Assembly (NCBI GenBank): GCA_022424905.1
Contig: JAKMGP010000285.1
Coordinates: forward strand, 1-37,066
Direction: 5' to 3'
DNA from: Akkermansiaceae bacterium
GTDB lineage: Bacteria; Verrucomicrobiota; Verrucomicrobiia; Verrucomicrobiales; Akkermansiaceae
Length of the DNA: 37,066 nt
Made by a program: the position numbers and the translations under genes. The number at the start of each line of letters is the position of its first letter. Position 1 is the stretch's first letter. The notes under the pieces were generated by a model. The model was not told where the DNA came from and did no database searches. It was given only the letters and a program-made list of their open reading frames with translations. This document shows, piece by piece, positions 17,726 through 26,197 of the stretch.

Positions 17726-18004
17726 AAGTCCTATTGTTGGCCAAGCCCATCAGATCAACGCCGCAATTTTCGGGTCAATATCAAGGGGGGGATTCTACCA
17801 GTAAGGACTCGCCAGCTGAAGACTTCTTAGAAAAAAATCCATTTTTTCACATTTCTTGAAAATGAGTGGTAGATGTGAGTTCTTGGGGCCCCAAGAAGGG
17901 AGATTTATCAATTCCCTGAAATTGAGTGCATCAAAAACTTTAGTGAACATCTTGGTGATTCTAGTCTGTAAAACAGAAATGGCGGAAGGAGGGATTGTCT
18001 ACCC
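17726..18004. other. Upstream region of the giant gene, rich in inverted repeats
   Basis: No gene is seen in these 279 bases. They contain a perfect 18-base palindrome (17880-17897), the stem TTTTCA/TGAAAA (17844-17849 and 17857-17862), the stem TCAATT/AATTGA (17908-17913 and 17920-17925) and a run of seven G (17785-17791). The region should carry the promoter of the giant gene; no clean -35/-10 pair stands out. Confidence 0.5.
17880..17897. repeat. Perfect 18-base palindrome upstream of the giant gene
   Basis: TTCTTGGGGCCCCAAGAA reads the same on both strands and has no loop. It begins 155 bases upstream of the giant gene's start codon. A loopless dyad suits a homodimeric DNA-binding protein better than an RNA hairpin. 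It could equally be part of a transcription end for the gene at 18005-18754, which runs towards it, but no T tract follows. Confidence 0.6.
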
Positions 18005-18754
18005 TTAAGGCACGACACAGGCTAAAGCCTCCAAGAATAGCTTCGTAGGCTTAGCGAGGTCTCGACCATCAATTGAGGTGACAGCTCTCAAGCGCCGCAG
18101 TGCATTACTAAGCCAAATCTCATCACAACTCTTCAGGTCAGCCATTGCCCACTCCACTTCCCGAACCTCGATATGCCGCATGACCTCTTGCCGCATCACT
18201 CCCGGAAGGCAGCCAGTTTGAAGAGAAGGAGTGTAAATCATCTCGCTCTTCACGAAGAAGAGGTTGGAAATACAACCTTCGCAAATTTCCCCCCGTGTAT
18301 TTGGTCGAATCACTTCGTCAACACCAGACTGGCGAAGAATAAACATATTTTCAGCATACGAAGTACACTTAATTTGCGCCAGAGGGCTTTGTTCATTTAT
18401 CGGACAATCGGAAGTCACAACATGGATCTCAGCCTGCTCTTCCGGCAACGATTCAGCCGAGATTAAACACCCCTCACCTAGGGTCACCCTAAGTCTTGCC
18501 GACAATAACTGATTGGCCACAATAACCCTGCGTATCCAATCGAGAAGAACTAACTGGTCAGGAATTATTAAGCCCAATTTTTTAGCAGAATAAGCCAGTC
18601 TCTCAAAATGCTGATTCCAAAGACACGGCTCCCCCTTGTCTGTACGAATAGTTTCGAAGACACCTTCGCCACGCAAGAACACCCCATCCGAAACCCGAAG
18701 GGTGAATTCCCCTCCTTCGAGCAAGTGGCCATTCCAAGATACGATCATGGACAC
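18005..18754 (-). CDS. Class IV aminotransferase, probable aminodeoxychorismate lyase
   Basis: A fold-type IV PLP enzyme of 249 residues. GEGVFETIRT (29-38) and GCLPGVMR (181-188) are class signatures. Lys129 in IKCTSYAENM is the likely Schiff-base lysine, and CEGCISNLFFV (Glu159, Asn164) contacts the cofactor. The short length and the GVFETIR motif favour 4-amino-4-deoxychorismate lyase (pabC, folate synthesis) over branched-chain or D-amino acid transaminase, but these cannot be separated with certainty from sequence alone. No pabA or pabB is beside it. It is divergent from the ACP phosphodiesterase gene, with 33 bases between the start codons. Confidence 0.85.
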   Translation of the reverse strand: MSMIVSWNGHLLEGGEFTLRVSDGVFLRGEGVFETIRTDKGEPCLWNQHFERLAYSAKKLGLIIPDQLVLLDWIRRVIVANQLLSARLRVTLGEGCLISAESLPEEQAEIHVVTSDCPINEQSPLAQIKCTSYAENMFILRQSGVDEVIRPNTRGEICEGCISNLFFVKSEMIYTPSLQTGCLPGVMRQEVMRHIEVREVEWAMADLKSCDEIWLSNALRRLRAVTSIDGRDLAKPTKLFLEALACVVP

Positions 18755-18787
18755 ACCTTTAGCTTCACTTTAAGAACTCAACAAGCC

Positions 18788-19396
18788 TTGAACTTCCTTG
18801 CCCACTTCCATCTCGCACAACCTACTGACGGATCACGAATTGGAGCTTTACTTGGCGACTTTATTCGCGGCACCCCAGAGAGCCTGCTAACTCAATTGCC
18901 ACTCAAGGTGATTGATGGCATCATTCTCCACCGTGCTATCGATCGCTTAACCGACAGTCACGAGATCTTTTTACAATCCAAAAAACTCCTCAGCCGACCA
19001 AGACGACGTTTTTCAGGAATTATCATCGACATCTACTTTGATCACTTTCTAGCGGACTTATGGTCAGAATTCTCCGAGGTATCACTCCCAAATTTCACAG
19101 CCGAGATATACGCAACACTTAGACGCCGAGCTGACTGGATCGGCCCCGAGGTGAGCGAGATCGCTAGGCGAATGCAGGCAGAGAACTGGCTGGCCGCATC
19201 TGCCACCATTCCTGGCCTCGCCCTGACTTTCCGTAAAGTCAGTCATCGCCGCACCTTCCTAACACCACTTATCGGGGCCGAAGAAGATCTTGCGAATCAC
19301 TATCAGATTTTCAAGACAGCATTCCGCAACTTTTATCCCGAAGTGATGTCGTTCGCTTCTGAGAGAAATCCGGGTGGTCCGTTGAGCTCACCATAA
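18788..19396 (+). CDS. Acyl-carrier-protein phosphodiesterase-like protein (TTG start)
   Basis: AcpH removes the 4'-phosphopantetheine arm from holo-ACP. The family signature runs from the very start: MNFLAHFHLA, then IGALLGDFIRG, GIILHRAIDRLTDSH and a GIIIDIYFDHFLADLW segment, with the conserved Asp and His residues of an HD-like metal site. The open frame extends to an ATG at 18608, but the added 60 residues overlap the divergent aminotransferase gene and are unlike the family. The TTG at 18788 gives 202 residues, close to the E. coli enzyme. The last 64 bases overlap the convergent cysteine-cluster gene. Confidence 0.87.
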   Translation: MNFLAHFHLAQPTDGSRIGALLGDFIRGTPESLLTQLPLKVIDGIILHRAIDRLTDSHEIFLQSKKLLSRPRRRFSGIIIDIYFDHFLADLWSEFSEVSLPNFTAEIYATLRRRADWIGPEVSEIARRMQAENWLAASATIPGLALTFRKVSHRRTFLTPLIGAEEDLANHYQIFKTAFRNFYPEVMSFASERNPGGPLSSP

Positions 19397-19989
19397 AAAT
19401 TCCTGCCCGAGATCAGACCGATCATCTCGAGTTCCATCTTCAAAGATTCACGGGCAGGTGGAGCACCCACCATCGACCTTCCGCACTGAGTAAAAGTGGC
19501 GAAACCAGCTTCATCTTCACTCCGTGAGAGTAAAGTAAGTAGCGGACGACCAGCTTCAGTCTTTAAAATTAAAGGGTGCATCCAGCAAGACGTGGGTTTG
19601 TAAAACCACGGATGTTTACCCTCTTTAATCCCTCGAAGCTGCCAAAGACAGCGATGCTTCTCATCAAGAAAGACACAGCGCGTTTTGGGGAAATGAGCCG
19701 GGAAATCATCTGCCAAACGATCTGATGGTGCCGCTATGGTCTCAGTCCTTAAGCGCCCATCATCAAGCTCAATAATGCCCTTACAATCCCGGCTCAAAAC
19801 CCGAGCCTCCTCGGCTGACAAAATAACCCCATCGTGGCAGCAGGTTGCGCGACACTTCGCAAGCTCGCAGACCGGCAACGGCTTTTCAAAAGCATCATGA
19901 TCAACCGCAGCTTCGGCAAGCGCTGAAGCTAGCCCTTTAACGGTCTCGCGAAATATCGTAACCGGTTCTGAAGACAAAATCTGGAACAA
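19333..19989 (-). CDS. Cysteine-cluster protein, YkgJ/DUF3109-like, TTG start directly after a stop codon
   Basis: A 218-residue protein with nine cysteines in a pattern typical of the YkgJ/UPF0153 and DUF3109 iron-sulfur or zinc-binding group: CELAKCRATCC (41-51), RCVFLD (105), RCLWQ (114), PTSCWMHPL (135) and TQCGR (168). Function is not known; members are thought to bind a metal cluster. It is the last gene of the MoxR operon. The frame is continuous with the upstream lipoprotein gene except for one TAA at 19990-19992, and the first possible start is the TTG at 19987-19989, immediately after it. No in-frame ATG is available until late in the protein. Its last 64 bases overlap the convergent ACP phosphodiesterase gene. 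Confidence 0.82.
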   Translation of the reverse strand: MFQILSSEPVTIFRETVKGLASALAEAAVDHDAFEKPLPVCELAKCRATCCHDGVILSAEEARVLSRDCKGIIELDDGRLRTETIAAPSDRLADDFPAHFPKTRCVFLDEKHRCLWQLRGIKEGKHPWFYKPTSCWMHPLILKTEAGRPLLTLLSRSEDEAGFATFTQCGRSMVGAPPARESLKMELEMIGLISGRNFYGELNGPPGFLSEANDITSG

Positions 19990-20196
19990 TTACTCGTCAG
20001 AATCTGCAGAAACCTCGTCGTCCTCAGACCTGGTGTGCTCATCCTCTTTTTTGTCCTCTGAATGCTTGTCAGCCTCACCGTGCTTAAAGAGATTGATGGT
20101 ATCACTAGACTTAGGGGTCTCAGATTCCCACTCATGACGTTCACAAGAACATAACCCAAGAGCAATCATCACCGTAAGAACCGAAAAGACTTTCAT
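19990..20196 (-). CDS. Small charged lipoprotein
   Basis: A 68-residue protein starting at the ATG at 20194-20196. KVFSVLTVMIALGLCSC is a lipoprotein signal with Cys at the end of LCSC as the likely lipidated residue. The mature part begins ERHEWE and continues into a low-complexity tail of Asp, Glu, Lys, His and Ser (GEADKHSEDKKEDEHTRS and an acidic end). The histidine and acidic residues could bind divalent metal, which is a guess. An upstream in-frame ATG at 20247 would add 17 residues before the signal and seems unlikely. It lies 58 bases after the DUF58 gene and directly abuts, in frame, the cysteine-cluster gene. Confidence 0.75.
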   Translation of the reverse strand: MKVFSVLTVMIALGLCSCERHEWESETPKSSDTINLFKHGEADKHSEDKKEDEHTRSEDDEVSADSDE

Positions 20197-20254
20197 CACA
20201 CAGGTTCGATAGTCGAGGCTGACCGAAATGGCAACCCTGCTTTTCACCTGAAAA

Positions 20255-21559
20255 CTAGATAATTTGGCGAGTATCGAGGTAAGTGTTAGCTAGCATGATC
20301 GGAAATTGTTGGGCCGTTTCATCGAGAGTAACGATACCATCAGCTTTAAGGGTTGTAAGCACATCCTGCCGCTCAGCCGCATAATCATGGGCCGCGAAAT
20401 ATCCAAGCGCATCATCAAAATCCATCAAACCTTTGTCCATCATCGCATCAATTCCCGATTCCCTAAGGCTAGCGAGTACCACTACATGCTTTTGACGAAG
20501 CTTTTTTAAGGGCTCTCGAAGCTCGTCCGAATCTTCCCCTCGCAAGTTAGTCATTACGACTACCATAGAGCGTCGCTGTTGATATTTGAGTAACCGCTCA
20601 GCTGCCTCGGAAAAATCACTCGGAAAAGGAGACGTTTCGTAATCGTATAAATGATTAAGGACTGTCGTCATAGAGCTGGTCCCCTTAACCGGCGGAAGCC
20701 AACGATCGGTTCCGCCAAAACTAAGAATACCAACTTGGTCTCCCTGGCGTAAAGCCACGTAGGAAATCAGGAGCATCGCATTCAAACAATGATCAAACTG
20801 ACTAATTTCCCCATCGATTGTTCTCATTCGGCGACCACAATCGAGCATCAAAATCACTGACTGATCTAACTGCTCCTGGAAATCCCGACTGATCAAACTT
20901 TGCCGTTTGGAACTTGCCTTCCAATCGATCTGAGAAAGTGAATCACCCATCTGATAATCACGAAGCTGGTGAAAATCACGACTCAGCCCAGCACGGTTTT
21001 TTCGAATGATTCCGGTATGTTCCTGCCGATGGGCCATTGCCATCAAGGCATAACTTAAAACCGGCTGATAGTTGGGATAAACTTTGACTTTTCCCTTATC
21101 CCCAATTTTCACACACCTCGACCAAAAACCTAACAATGACGTCATCATGATGTGGGTCTTTCCGAAATCGATCTCTCCCCGTTGTAAGAGAGTAATCGGA
21201 TAATTCAAGTCAAGGTAGCCATTACCTTTAATCCAACCACGCCACGGAAAGACGTCACATTCACAGCGACTAGGAATACCATCAAACACACCAACATAAA
21301 GAGGGCGATTGCTTAAATTTATGATCCTCAATTTCACTTCCTCCTCTACTCCAACTGCCATCCGCCCAGGAAGGGTTCTTTTTGCCAAAGGTAATTTAAA
21401 AACCACAACCACAAGCACGTCGAACAATCCGAGAAGCCCCAAGGCGCCACCTAGGACCCCCCACCATCCTGACACTTGAGGATACAAGGAACCAGCCAAA
21501 CCCATCAAGGTCCAGAGACTCAAAAGGGCAATGAGCGCGCGCGTGGGACGAAGAGGCAT
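20255..21559 (-). CDS. DUF58 domain protein of the MoxR operon
   Basis: A 434-residue protein with two N-terminal membrane helices (about 8-25 and 33-54) and a cytoplasmic or periplasmic body. The DUF58 signature lies at 199-227 and includes LRDYQMGDSLSQIDWKAS. A von Willebrand A-like fold follows, but its metal site is degenerate: LMLDCGRRM at 238-246 keeps the aspartate and lacks both serines of DxSxS. DUF58 proteins accompany MoxR ATPases and are thought to be their partners or substrates. The start codon is 9 bases after the MoxR stop. Confidence 0.93.
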   Translation of the reverse strand: MPLRPTRALIALLSLWTLMGLAGSLYPQVSGWWGVLGGALGLLGLFDVLVVVVFKLPLAKRTLPGRMAVGVEEEVKLRIINLSNRPLYVGVFDGIPSRCECDVFPWRGWIKGNGYLDLNYPITLLQRGEIDFGKTHIMMTSLLGFWSRCVKIGDKGKVKVYPNYQPVLSYALMAMAHRQEHTGIIRKNRAGLSRDFHQLRDYQMGDSLSQIDWKASSKRQSLISRDFQEQLDQSVILMLDCGRRMRTIDGEISQFDHCLNAMLLISYVALRQGDQVGILSFGGTDRWLPPVKGTSSMTTVLNHLYDYETSPFPSDFSEAAERLLKYQQRRSMVVVMTNLRGEDSDELREPLKKLRQKHVVVLASLRESGIDAMMDKGLMDFDDALGYFAAHDYAAERQDVLTTLKADGIVTLDETAQQFPIMLANTYLDTRQII

Positions 21560-21568
21560 TACAGGGAA

Positions 21569-22570
21569 TTAGAGCCGTGGAGCTACCACGGTCTCAAGAG
21601 AGGAATTTAAAAGATCATCAATATTCTGGCCGCTAATTGCGACTTCCGGTGCAACCTGTATTCGATGCCGAAGCACCGGCAGCGAAGCCTGCTTAACATC
21701 ATCAGGGATTACGTAATCACGCCCTCCCATGATGGCGTAAGCCTTCGCGACCTGCACAAGGCTGATTGCACCTCGCGTTCCTGCACCTAAACTCATTCCG
21801 TGGAATTCTCGGGTTAGTCGAGTCAGCCGCAAAGCGTAATCAATTACTTCAGGAACAACCTTGACCAGGGAGGTTAAGCGTTGCGCCTCAATGATCGTAG
21901 CTGAATCACAAATCTGCTCGACACCACGTGGATCTAACCCTTTAGCGCCTGGAGCGGAAGTCACGGCAGAAACAACCTGAAGCTCTTCCGCCATAGTTGG
22001 ATAGTCGATGATGACCTTCATCAAAAAGCGATCTAATTGGGCCTCGGGAAGCGGGTAAGTTCCCTCTTGTTCGATTGGATTCTGCGTTGCAAAGCACATA
22101 AAAGGAGGCGCAACCGGCAGTGATTCACCATCAATCGTCACTTGTTGTTCCTGCATTACTTCAAGAAGAGCCGCCTGAGTTTTTGCAGGTGCACGGTTGA
22201 TCTCATCCGCCAAAAGAAGGTTGGTAAAAATAGGACCACGTCGGGTTTGGAAAGACTGACTCTTCATATCGAAGAGAGTAAATCCAGTGATATCAGACGG
22301 CATCATGTCTGGCGTGAATTGAAGCCGACCAAACTCACCCCCAAAAGTGCTCGCGAGCGCTAGCACCATGTGGGTCTTGCCAAGACCAGGTTTACCTTCC
22401 AAAAGAACATGACCTCCGGCAAGAAGAGCCGCGATAATCTGATTCACGGTATCACTCTGACCGTAGACGACTTTCTGAATCTCGAAACGGAGACTATCAG
22501 TGAGTTGACCAACTTTGCTTAGGTCAGGAATTTCAGGCGTGGCTTGGGGGTAGGGATTATTTTCTGTCAT
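21569..22570 (-). CDS. MoxR-family AAA+ ATPase
   Basis: A 333-residue AAA+ protein of the MoxR branch, which acts as a chaperone-like ATPase activating or assembling protein complexes, often with VWA-domain partners. Walker A is GKPGLGKT at 59-66, Walker B is LLLADEIN at 118-125, sensor 1 is ATQNP at 161-165, and the QLDRF motif gives an arginine at 181. LQFTPDMMPSDITG and EGTYPLPEAQ are MoxR hallmarks. Its ATG overlaps the DUF4350 stop by 4 bases. The substrate is unknown; the genes around it suggest an envelope-located complex. Confidence 0.97.
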   Translation of the reverse strand: MTENNPYPQATPEIPDLSKVGQLTDSLRFEIQKVVYGQSDTVNQIIAALLAGGHVLLEGKPGLGKTHMVLALASTFGGEFGRLQFTPDMMPSDITGFTLFDMKSQSFQTRRGPIFTNLLLADEINRAPAKTQAALLEVMQEQQVTIDGESLPVAPPFMCFATQNPIEQEGTYPLPEAQLDRFLMKVIIDYPTMAEELQVVSAVTSAPGAKGLDPRGVEQICDSATIIEAQRLTSLVKVVPEVIDYALRLTRLTREFHGMSLGAGTRGAISLVQVAKAYAIMGGRDYVIPDDVKQASLPVLRHRIQVAPEVAISGQNIDDLLNSSLETVVAPRL

Positions 22571-23718
22571 CGTTTAAAAAGAATTTGGAGTTTTTGCGCC
22601 ACCTTTAAGATATGGCCAGGATCTTTAGGAGGATCGGTAGTAAAAGCTTCAACGACTTCATCACGGGACAAACCGGACTCCTCAGCCAATCGATCATAGA
22701 AACTTGCAGGATCTCCCTGATGTTCGCTTTCAAGCTGAGCTCTAAGGGGGCGCACGAGGTGCTCTAGTTCCCCTGTCCGCCAAAGAAAGCGGGCCGATGT
22801 GATGAGCGACTCACCATAGGGTTGGCGCTTGACTAAGTTATCCCGAAGAATTGGACCAAAGCGTGGAATGCGCATCCAGAGCCACACAACTAGTAAGATA
22901 AGTCCCGCAATCACAACCATCCACCCCTTCTTCCAGACCAGCCCAAAAAAGGAGTTTGAGGAACCGTAAAGAAAAACGATTTTGCCGCCGTCACCATACC
23001 TCCCCGACAAATGATCCAAAAACTCGGCATGATCTGCCCGCGCAAGGTAAGGGTTTCGGAATGGCCTTGCATGGGCAAGCACAAGCACTTCCCCAGCTCC
23101 ATAATTCAATCCAACCATTCGAGATTTCCCATCTTCGTTTTGAATCCAATTTCGACCCTCTTCAATATTTAGACCAACCTCACCTTCGAACTCTAAGCTG
23201 TGACCACCCCATTCTTCCTCAGTTTTCACCAACTCCCAAGGACGTGAAAGATGGCCTCGATTTTTTGAATCATCCTCCGCTGCTTGGTAAGAATACTGGC
23301 TCGAAGAAATCTTAAATTGCTCCAGAGCATGATCTAAACCGGCGTAATCGCCCGGTTCGAAAACCCCCATACCTGAACCTGATTCAGTAAAATCATTCCT
23401 ATCAGGTTCCCCTCCTTCGATTGTAATCACGAGATTACCCCCTTGATTCACCCAATCCAACACCCGCATCGCGATCCCCTTCGTCTGAAGAAAGGAACCC
23501 GGCAAAATAATCATCTGCGTCTCATCATCGTAGTTCGACCAGGTTCGGGAACTCTCAACATCCCAGCCCTGCTGATTAAGATACTTCTCAGCAGCCAAAT
23601 ACGGGTTAAGACGAGCCTTCCCGGTGTAGCCCATTGGAATTTCATCAACCTTTTGGCGTTCTTCATTTTGACCACAACCCAAAAGAAAGAGTAGAGCCAC
23701 GAAAACAAAATATCTCAT
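22567..23718 (-). CDS. DUF4350 domain lipoprotein with a membrane helix
   Basis: A 383-residue protein. The start, RYFVFVALLFLLGC, is a lipoprotein signal with Cys15 in LLGC. The DUF4350 region covers about 30-235 and contains AEKYLNQQGWDVE and RVLDWVNQGGNLVI; this fold resembles a class I glutamine-amidotransferase-like or flavodoxin-like domain without evident catalytic residues. A membrane helix (GWMVVIAGLILLVVWLWM) near 270 is followed by a cytoplasmic helical tail. DUF4350 proteins are standard members of MoxR clusters. It overlaps both neighbours by 4 bases. Confidence 0.88.
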   Translation of the reverse strand: MRYFVFVALLFLLGCGQNEERQKVDEIPMGYTGKARLNPYLAAEKYLNQQGWDVESSRTWSNYDDETQMIILPGSFLQTKGIAMRVLDWVNQGGNLVITIEGGEPDRNDFTESGSGMGVFEPGDYAGLDHALEQFKISSSQYSYQAAEDDSKNRGHLSRPWELVKTEEEWGGHSLEFEGEVGLNIEEGRNWIQNEDGKSRMVGLNYGAGEVLVLAHARPFRNPYLARADHAEFLDHLSGRYGDGGKIVFLYGSSNSFFGLVWKKGWMVVIAGLILLVVWLWMRIPRFGPILRDNLVKRQPYGESLITSARFLWRTGELEHLVRPLRAQLESEHQGDPASFYDRLAEESGLSRDEVVEAFTTDPPKDPGHILKVAQKLQILFKR

Positions 23719-25238
23719 TTATGGCCTCCCTCCTGAAATGGCCACTCGTTCCAAAGCTTATTAACGACTTTTTCATTAGGGCAGCGACGCGCGTAGGCCT
23801 GGGAAATCCAAGCATTGGTCAACAAGGCAAAGTAAGAAGCACTCGCAATCTCTCCCCTAGAAACGACTCTGCGCAGACAATCCATTTCAGTATCGCTCTC
23901 CTCGATCTCAACCAACTGCCGAGTCACGAGCGATGAAATAGCTCCCCGGTAGAGAAGCCCAAGAGCTTCTTTATACTGTCCACTTTCCCACATCTTACGT
24001 GCCTTAACGAGAAGATCAGATGGCAGACTTTCAGGCTCCACATTCAGACCCGCCACAGTAGTCACCTTCTTAAGTTCCCCGGCGGAATTTTTCGGACTAC
24101 CACGGAACATATGTAGATTATGAATGACGATCCAGATCAAGCCAATGATTGCAGTAATCACAATAATCCAAAAAAGAAATTGTCCGATCCCGGCAAACAC
24201 CCCATCTCCCGCCTTGGAACTTGAATCACTAGATTCTTCTCTTTCTTCATCCTCATAAACCGCGCGAGTATCTATTTTGAATTCCTCCTGATTAAGAACC
24301 CTTTGCGCATCTTGATTGGCTTCCACCCGCGCTGATGAACCCAACATCACTAACCCCAACAAAATGAGACCAAGTCTCTGCCCAAGTCCTTTAAACTTCA
24401 ACTCAATATCCCAACCTTCGGCCCAAGTCCGCGTATTCACATAAAGCCCAAATCCTCCTCCCGTGTAAAACCAAGCGACGACAGAAACCGCGTTGAGATA
24501 GCACACGCCTAAAACTACCCAACCCCAATTGGGTAAGAATTTGGATTCTCCTTCCAAAAAAGCATCCCAAGTCAGAAATTCGCTCATTTCCACACCGTCC
24601 GGTAACATTAAAAAAGCGAAGTAAACCTGGCTTCCACAGAGTAGAAGCTCCATCAAGAGACAGATACAAGTTAGCCCGATTGCTGAACTCGCACTGCGAT
24701 ATGAAAGCGTTTGATAACGTGCCTTATGACGAGCACCCTCCAAGCCCTCAAGATAGCGGATTGGTAGCACTAATGAACGACTCAATGGCGAACGATAAAA
24801 TAAAAGTCCGAACACCACACACCAGAAGAGAAATACGAACCCAGCCTTTGAATTTCCTTCATCACCATTATCCGAATGGAGAAACCATCCAAGGGCAGTC
24901 AAAATCACACCCATGAGAAGCAGCCCCTTATTTTTAAAAACTTCGTCGGTTAACACCTTGATGCTCTCTCGCCAAGTCGAATGCTCGCCAAACAAACTCC
25001 GACTCAAGGGATGAAGCGCGACACATTCCCAAATCGGCTTTAACCACCAAATCAAAAAAATCCCCCATCCTACCGATTGATGGCAAATGCCCAAAATCAG
25101 AAGTCCAAACGGATAAACTGAGGTCATCCACCCCTTGAGGAGCGCAATAGAATGTTCGCCAGTCAAGCGGAGCCCCAAATCAATGGCCTCCCACTGCGTG
25201 CGGGGTCGAATCTCCGCCGTCACTTTTTCAAGTTCCAC
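23715..25238 (-). CDS. Multi-pass membrane protein with a C-terminal DUF4129 domain (GTG start)
   Basis: A 507-residue protein. The N-terminal half has about six or seven membrane helices between residues 30 and 303. A helix near 354-376 precedes a C-terminal DUF4129 region at about 400-495, with ARKMWESGQYKEALGLLYRG and LVTRQLVEIEESDTE. The segment LILLGLVMLGSSARVEANQ near 290-308 looks like a signal peptide in the middle of the protein, as if a stand-alone secreted DUF4129 protein had been fused behind a membrane module. DUF4129 occurs in MoxR clusters and in transglutaminase proteins. The start is a GTG at 25236-25238, overlapping the SpoIIM gene by 19 bases. Confidence 0.85.
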   Translation of the reverse strand: MELEKVTAEIRPRTQWEAIDLGLRLTGEHSIALLKGWMTSVYPFGLLILGICHQSVGWGIFLIWWLKPIWECVALHPLSRSLFGEHSTWRESIKVLTDEVFKNKGLLLMGVILTALGWFLHSDNGDEGNSKAGFVFLFWCVVFGLLFYRSPLSRSLVLPIRYLEGLEGARHKARYQTLSYRSASSAIGLTCICLLMELLLCGSQVYFAFLMLPDGVEMSEFLTWDAFLEGESKFLPNWGWVVLGVCYLNAVSVVAWFYTGGGFGLYVNTRTWAEGWDIELKFKGLGQRLGLILLGLVMLGSSARVEANQDAQRVLNQEEFKIDTRAVYEDEEREESSDSSSKAGDGVFAGIGQFLFWIIVITAIIGLIWIVIHNLHMFRGSPKNSAGELKKVTTVAGLNVEPESLPSDLLVKARKMWESGQYKEALGLLYRGAISSLVTRQLVEIEESDTEMDCLRRVVSRGEIASASYFALLTNAWISQAYARRCPNEKVVNKLWNEWPFQEGGHK

Positions 25239-26197
25239 GCGCGCCCCCTTCCTACAAAACCAAAATAAAGAAGATGTAGAACCCAGAAAGCAATACCCAC
25301 CATATATTTAAGATTCGTATCAATCGGTTGGGCCGACCAAAATCCTTCGACCACTGCAGCCAGAGCCGTCATACAGGCACCCCCTATTAGCAAAGGAAGC
25401 CCACCACGACCGGCGCGTGTCAACGCCTCGCCTCGCGCGAATTGCCCCGGGGCAAGCAAGGCAAACCCGATCTTCAAACCGGCCATTCCAACCACCAGCA
25501 TCCCAAGAAGCTCGAAAGAAGAATGTCCTGCGACAAATTTCCAGAGCAACTCTGGATCACCGGCATATTCTACATAACCAACTACTGCCCCTAGATACAG
25601 GCCATTGTAAATCAGGAAGAACAAAGTCCCAACCCCGAAAAAAATCCCTCCCGCAAAAATCCGAAAGTCGATGCCCACATTATTATTAATATAGTGGGCG
25701 AACATCATAAAGTTTGATCCATGTTCTTGTCGTAAATACTCCACGCTATCTGCTTCCTTTCCATACATTCCCTCAATATCTGCCATCGCCTCGGCGCCCA
25801 ACAGAGCCTGAACCCACTCGATCTCTTTTCCCGCTGACCACCACATCGCAAAAAAGGGTCCCAGAAACACGAAAGAAACAACTGCAAAAAGTTTCCATTC
25901 TTGGCGAAAAGCAGCAGGAAAAGTGCGGAGAAAAAAACGGAGGAACCCCTCCCCAAACGCACTTCTTTTAAGATGAATCTGACGATACCCCACAATCGCC
26001 AAACCGTTCAAGCGATCGCAGATTTGTTGGCCGAACATTCGATACTGTGCCAGCGAAAGATCATAACAAATCTTACGAAATCGCGACGGTAGCTTGTGAC
26101 TATCCAAAGTAGATTTCTTATCTTTTGAGCTTTCCAACTGTAATTCAAAAGCTTTCCAATCGGAGCCGTTTTTATTTTCAAATTCGTACCGATTCAT
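25220..26197 (-). CDS. SpoIIM / DUF95-type membrane protein
   Basis: A 325-residue protein with a cytoplasmic N-terminal helical part and five or so membrane helices. LAIVGYRQIHL and a FLRFFLRTFPAAFR segment, followed by a first helix at about 113-133, are typical of bacterial stage II sporulation M-like proteins, which in non-sporulating bacteria occur next to MoxR and RDD genes. FVAGHSSFELLGMLVVGMAGLKIG is split across the later helices and matches the conserved HG/S-FE motif region of the family. A role in sporulation is not implied. It overlaps the RDD gene by 4 bases upstream. Confidence 0.88.
   Translation of the reverse strand: MNRYEFENKNGSDWKAFELQLESSKDKKSTLDSHKLPSRFRKICYDLSLAQYRMFGQQICDRLNGLAIVGYRQIHLKRSAFGEGFLRFFLRTFPAAFRQEWKLFAVVSFVFLGPFFAMWWSAGKEIEWVQALLGAEAMADIEGMYGKEADSVEYLRQEHGSNFMMFAHYINNNVGIDFRIFAGGIFFGVGTLFFLIYNGLYLGAVVGYVEYAGDPELLWKFVAGHSSFELLGMLVVGMAGLKIGFALLAPGQFARGEALTRAGRGGLPLLIGGACMTALAAVVEGFWSAQPIDTNLKYMVGIAFWVLHLLYFGFVGRGRAWNLKK

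Noticed and set aside
18608-18787. N-terminal extension of the ACP phosphodiesterase
   Set aside because: It overlaps the divergent aminotransferase gene and is unlike the family, whose conserved N-terminus begins at the TTG at 18788.
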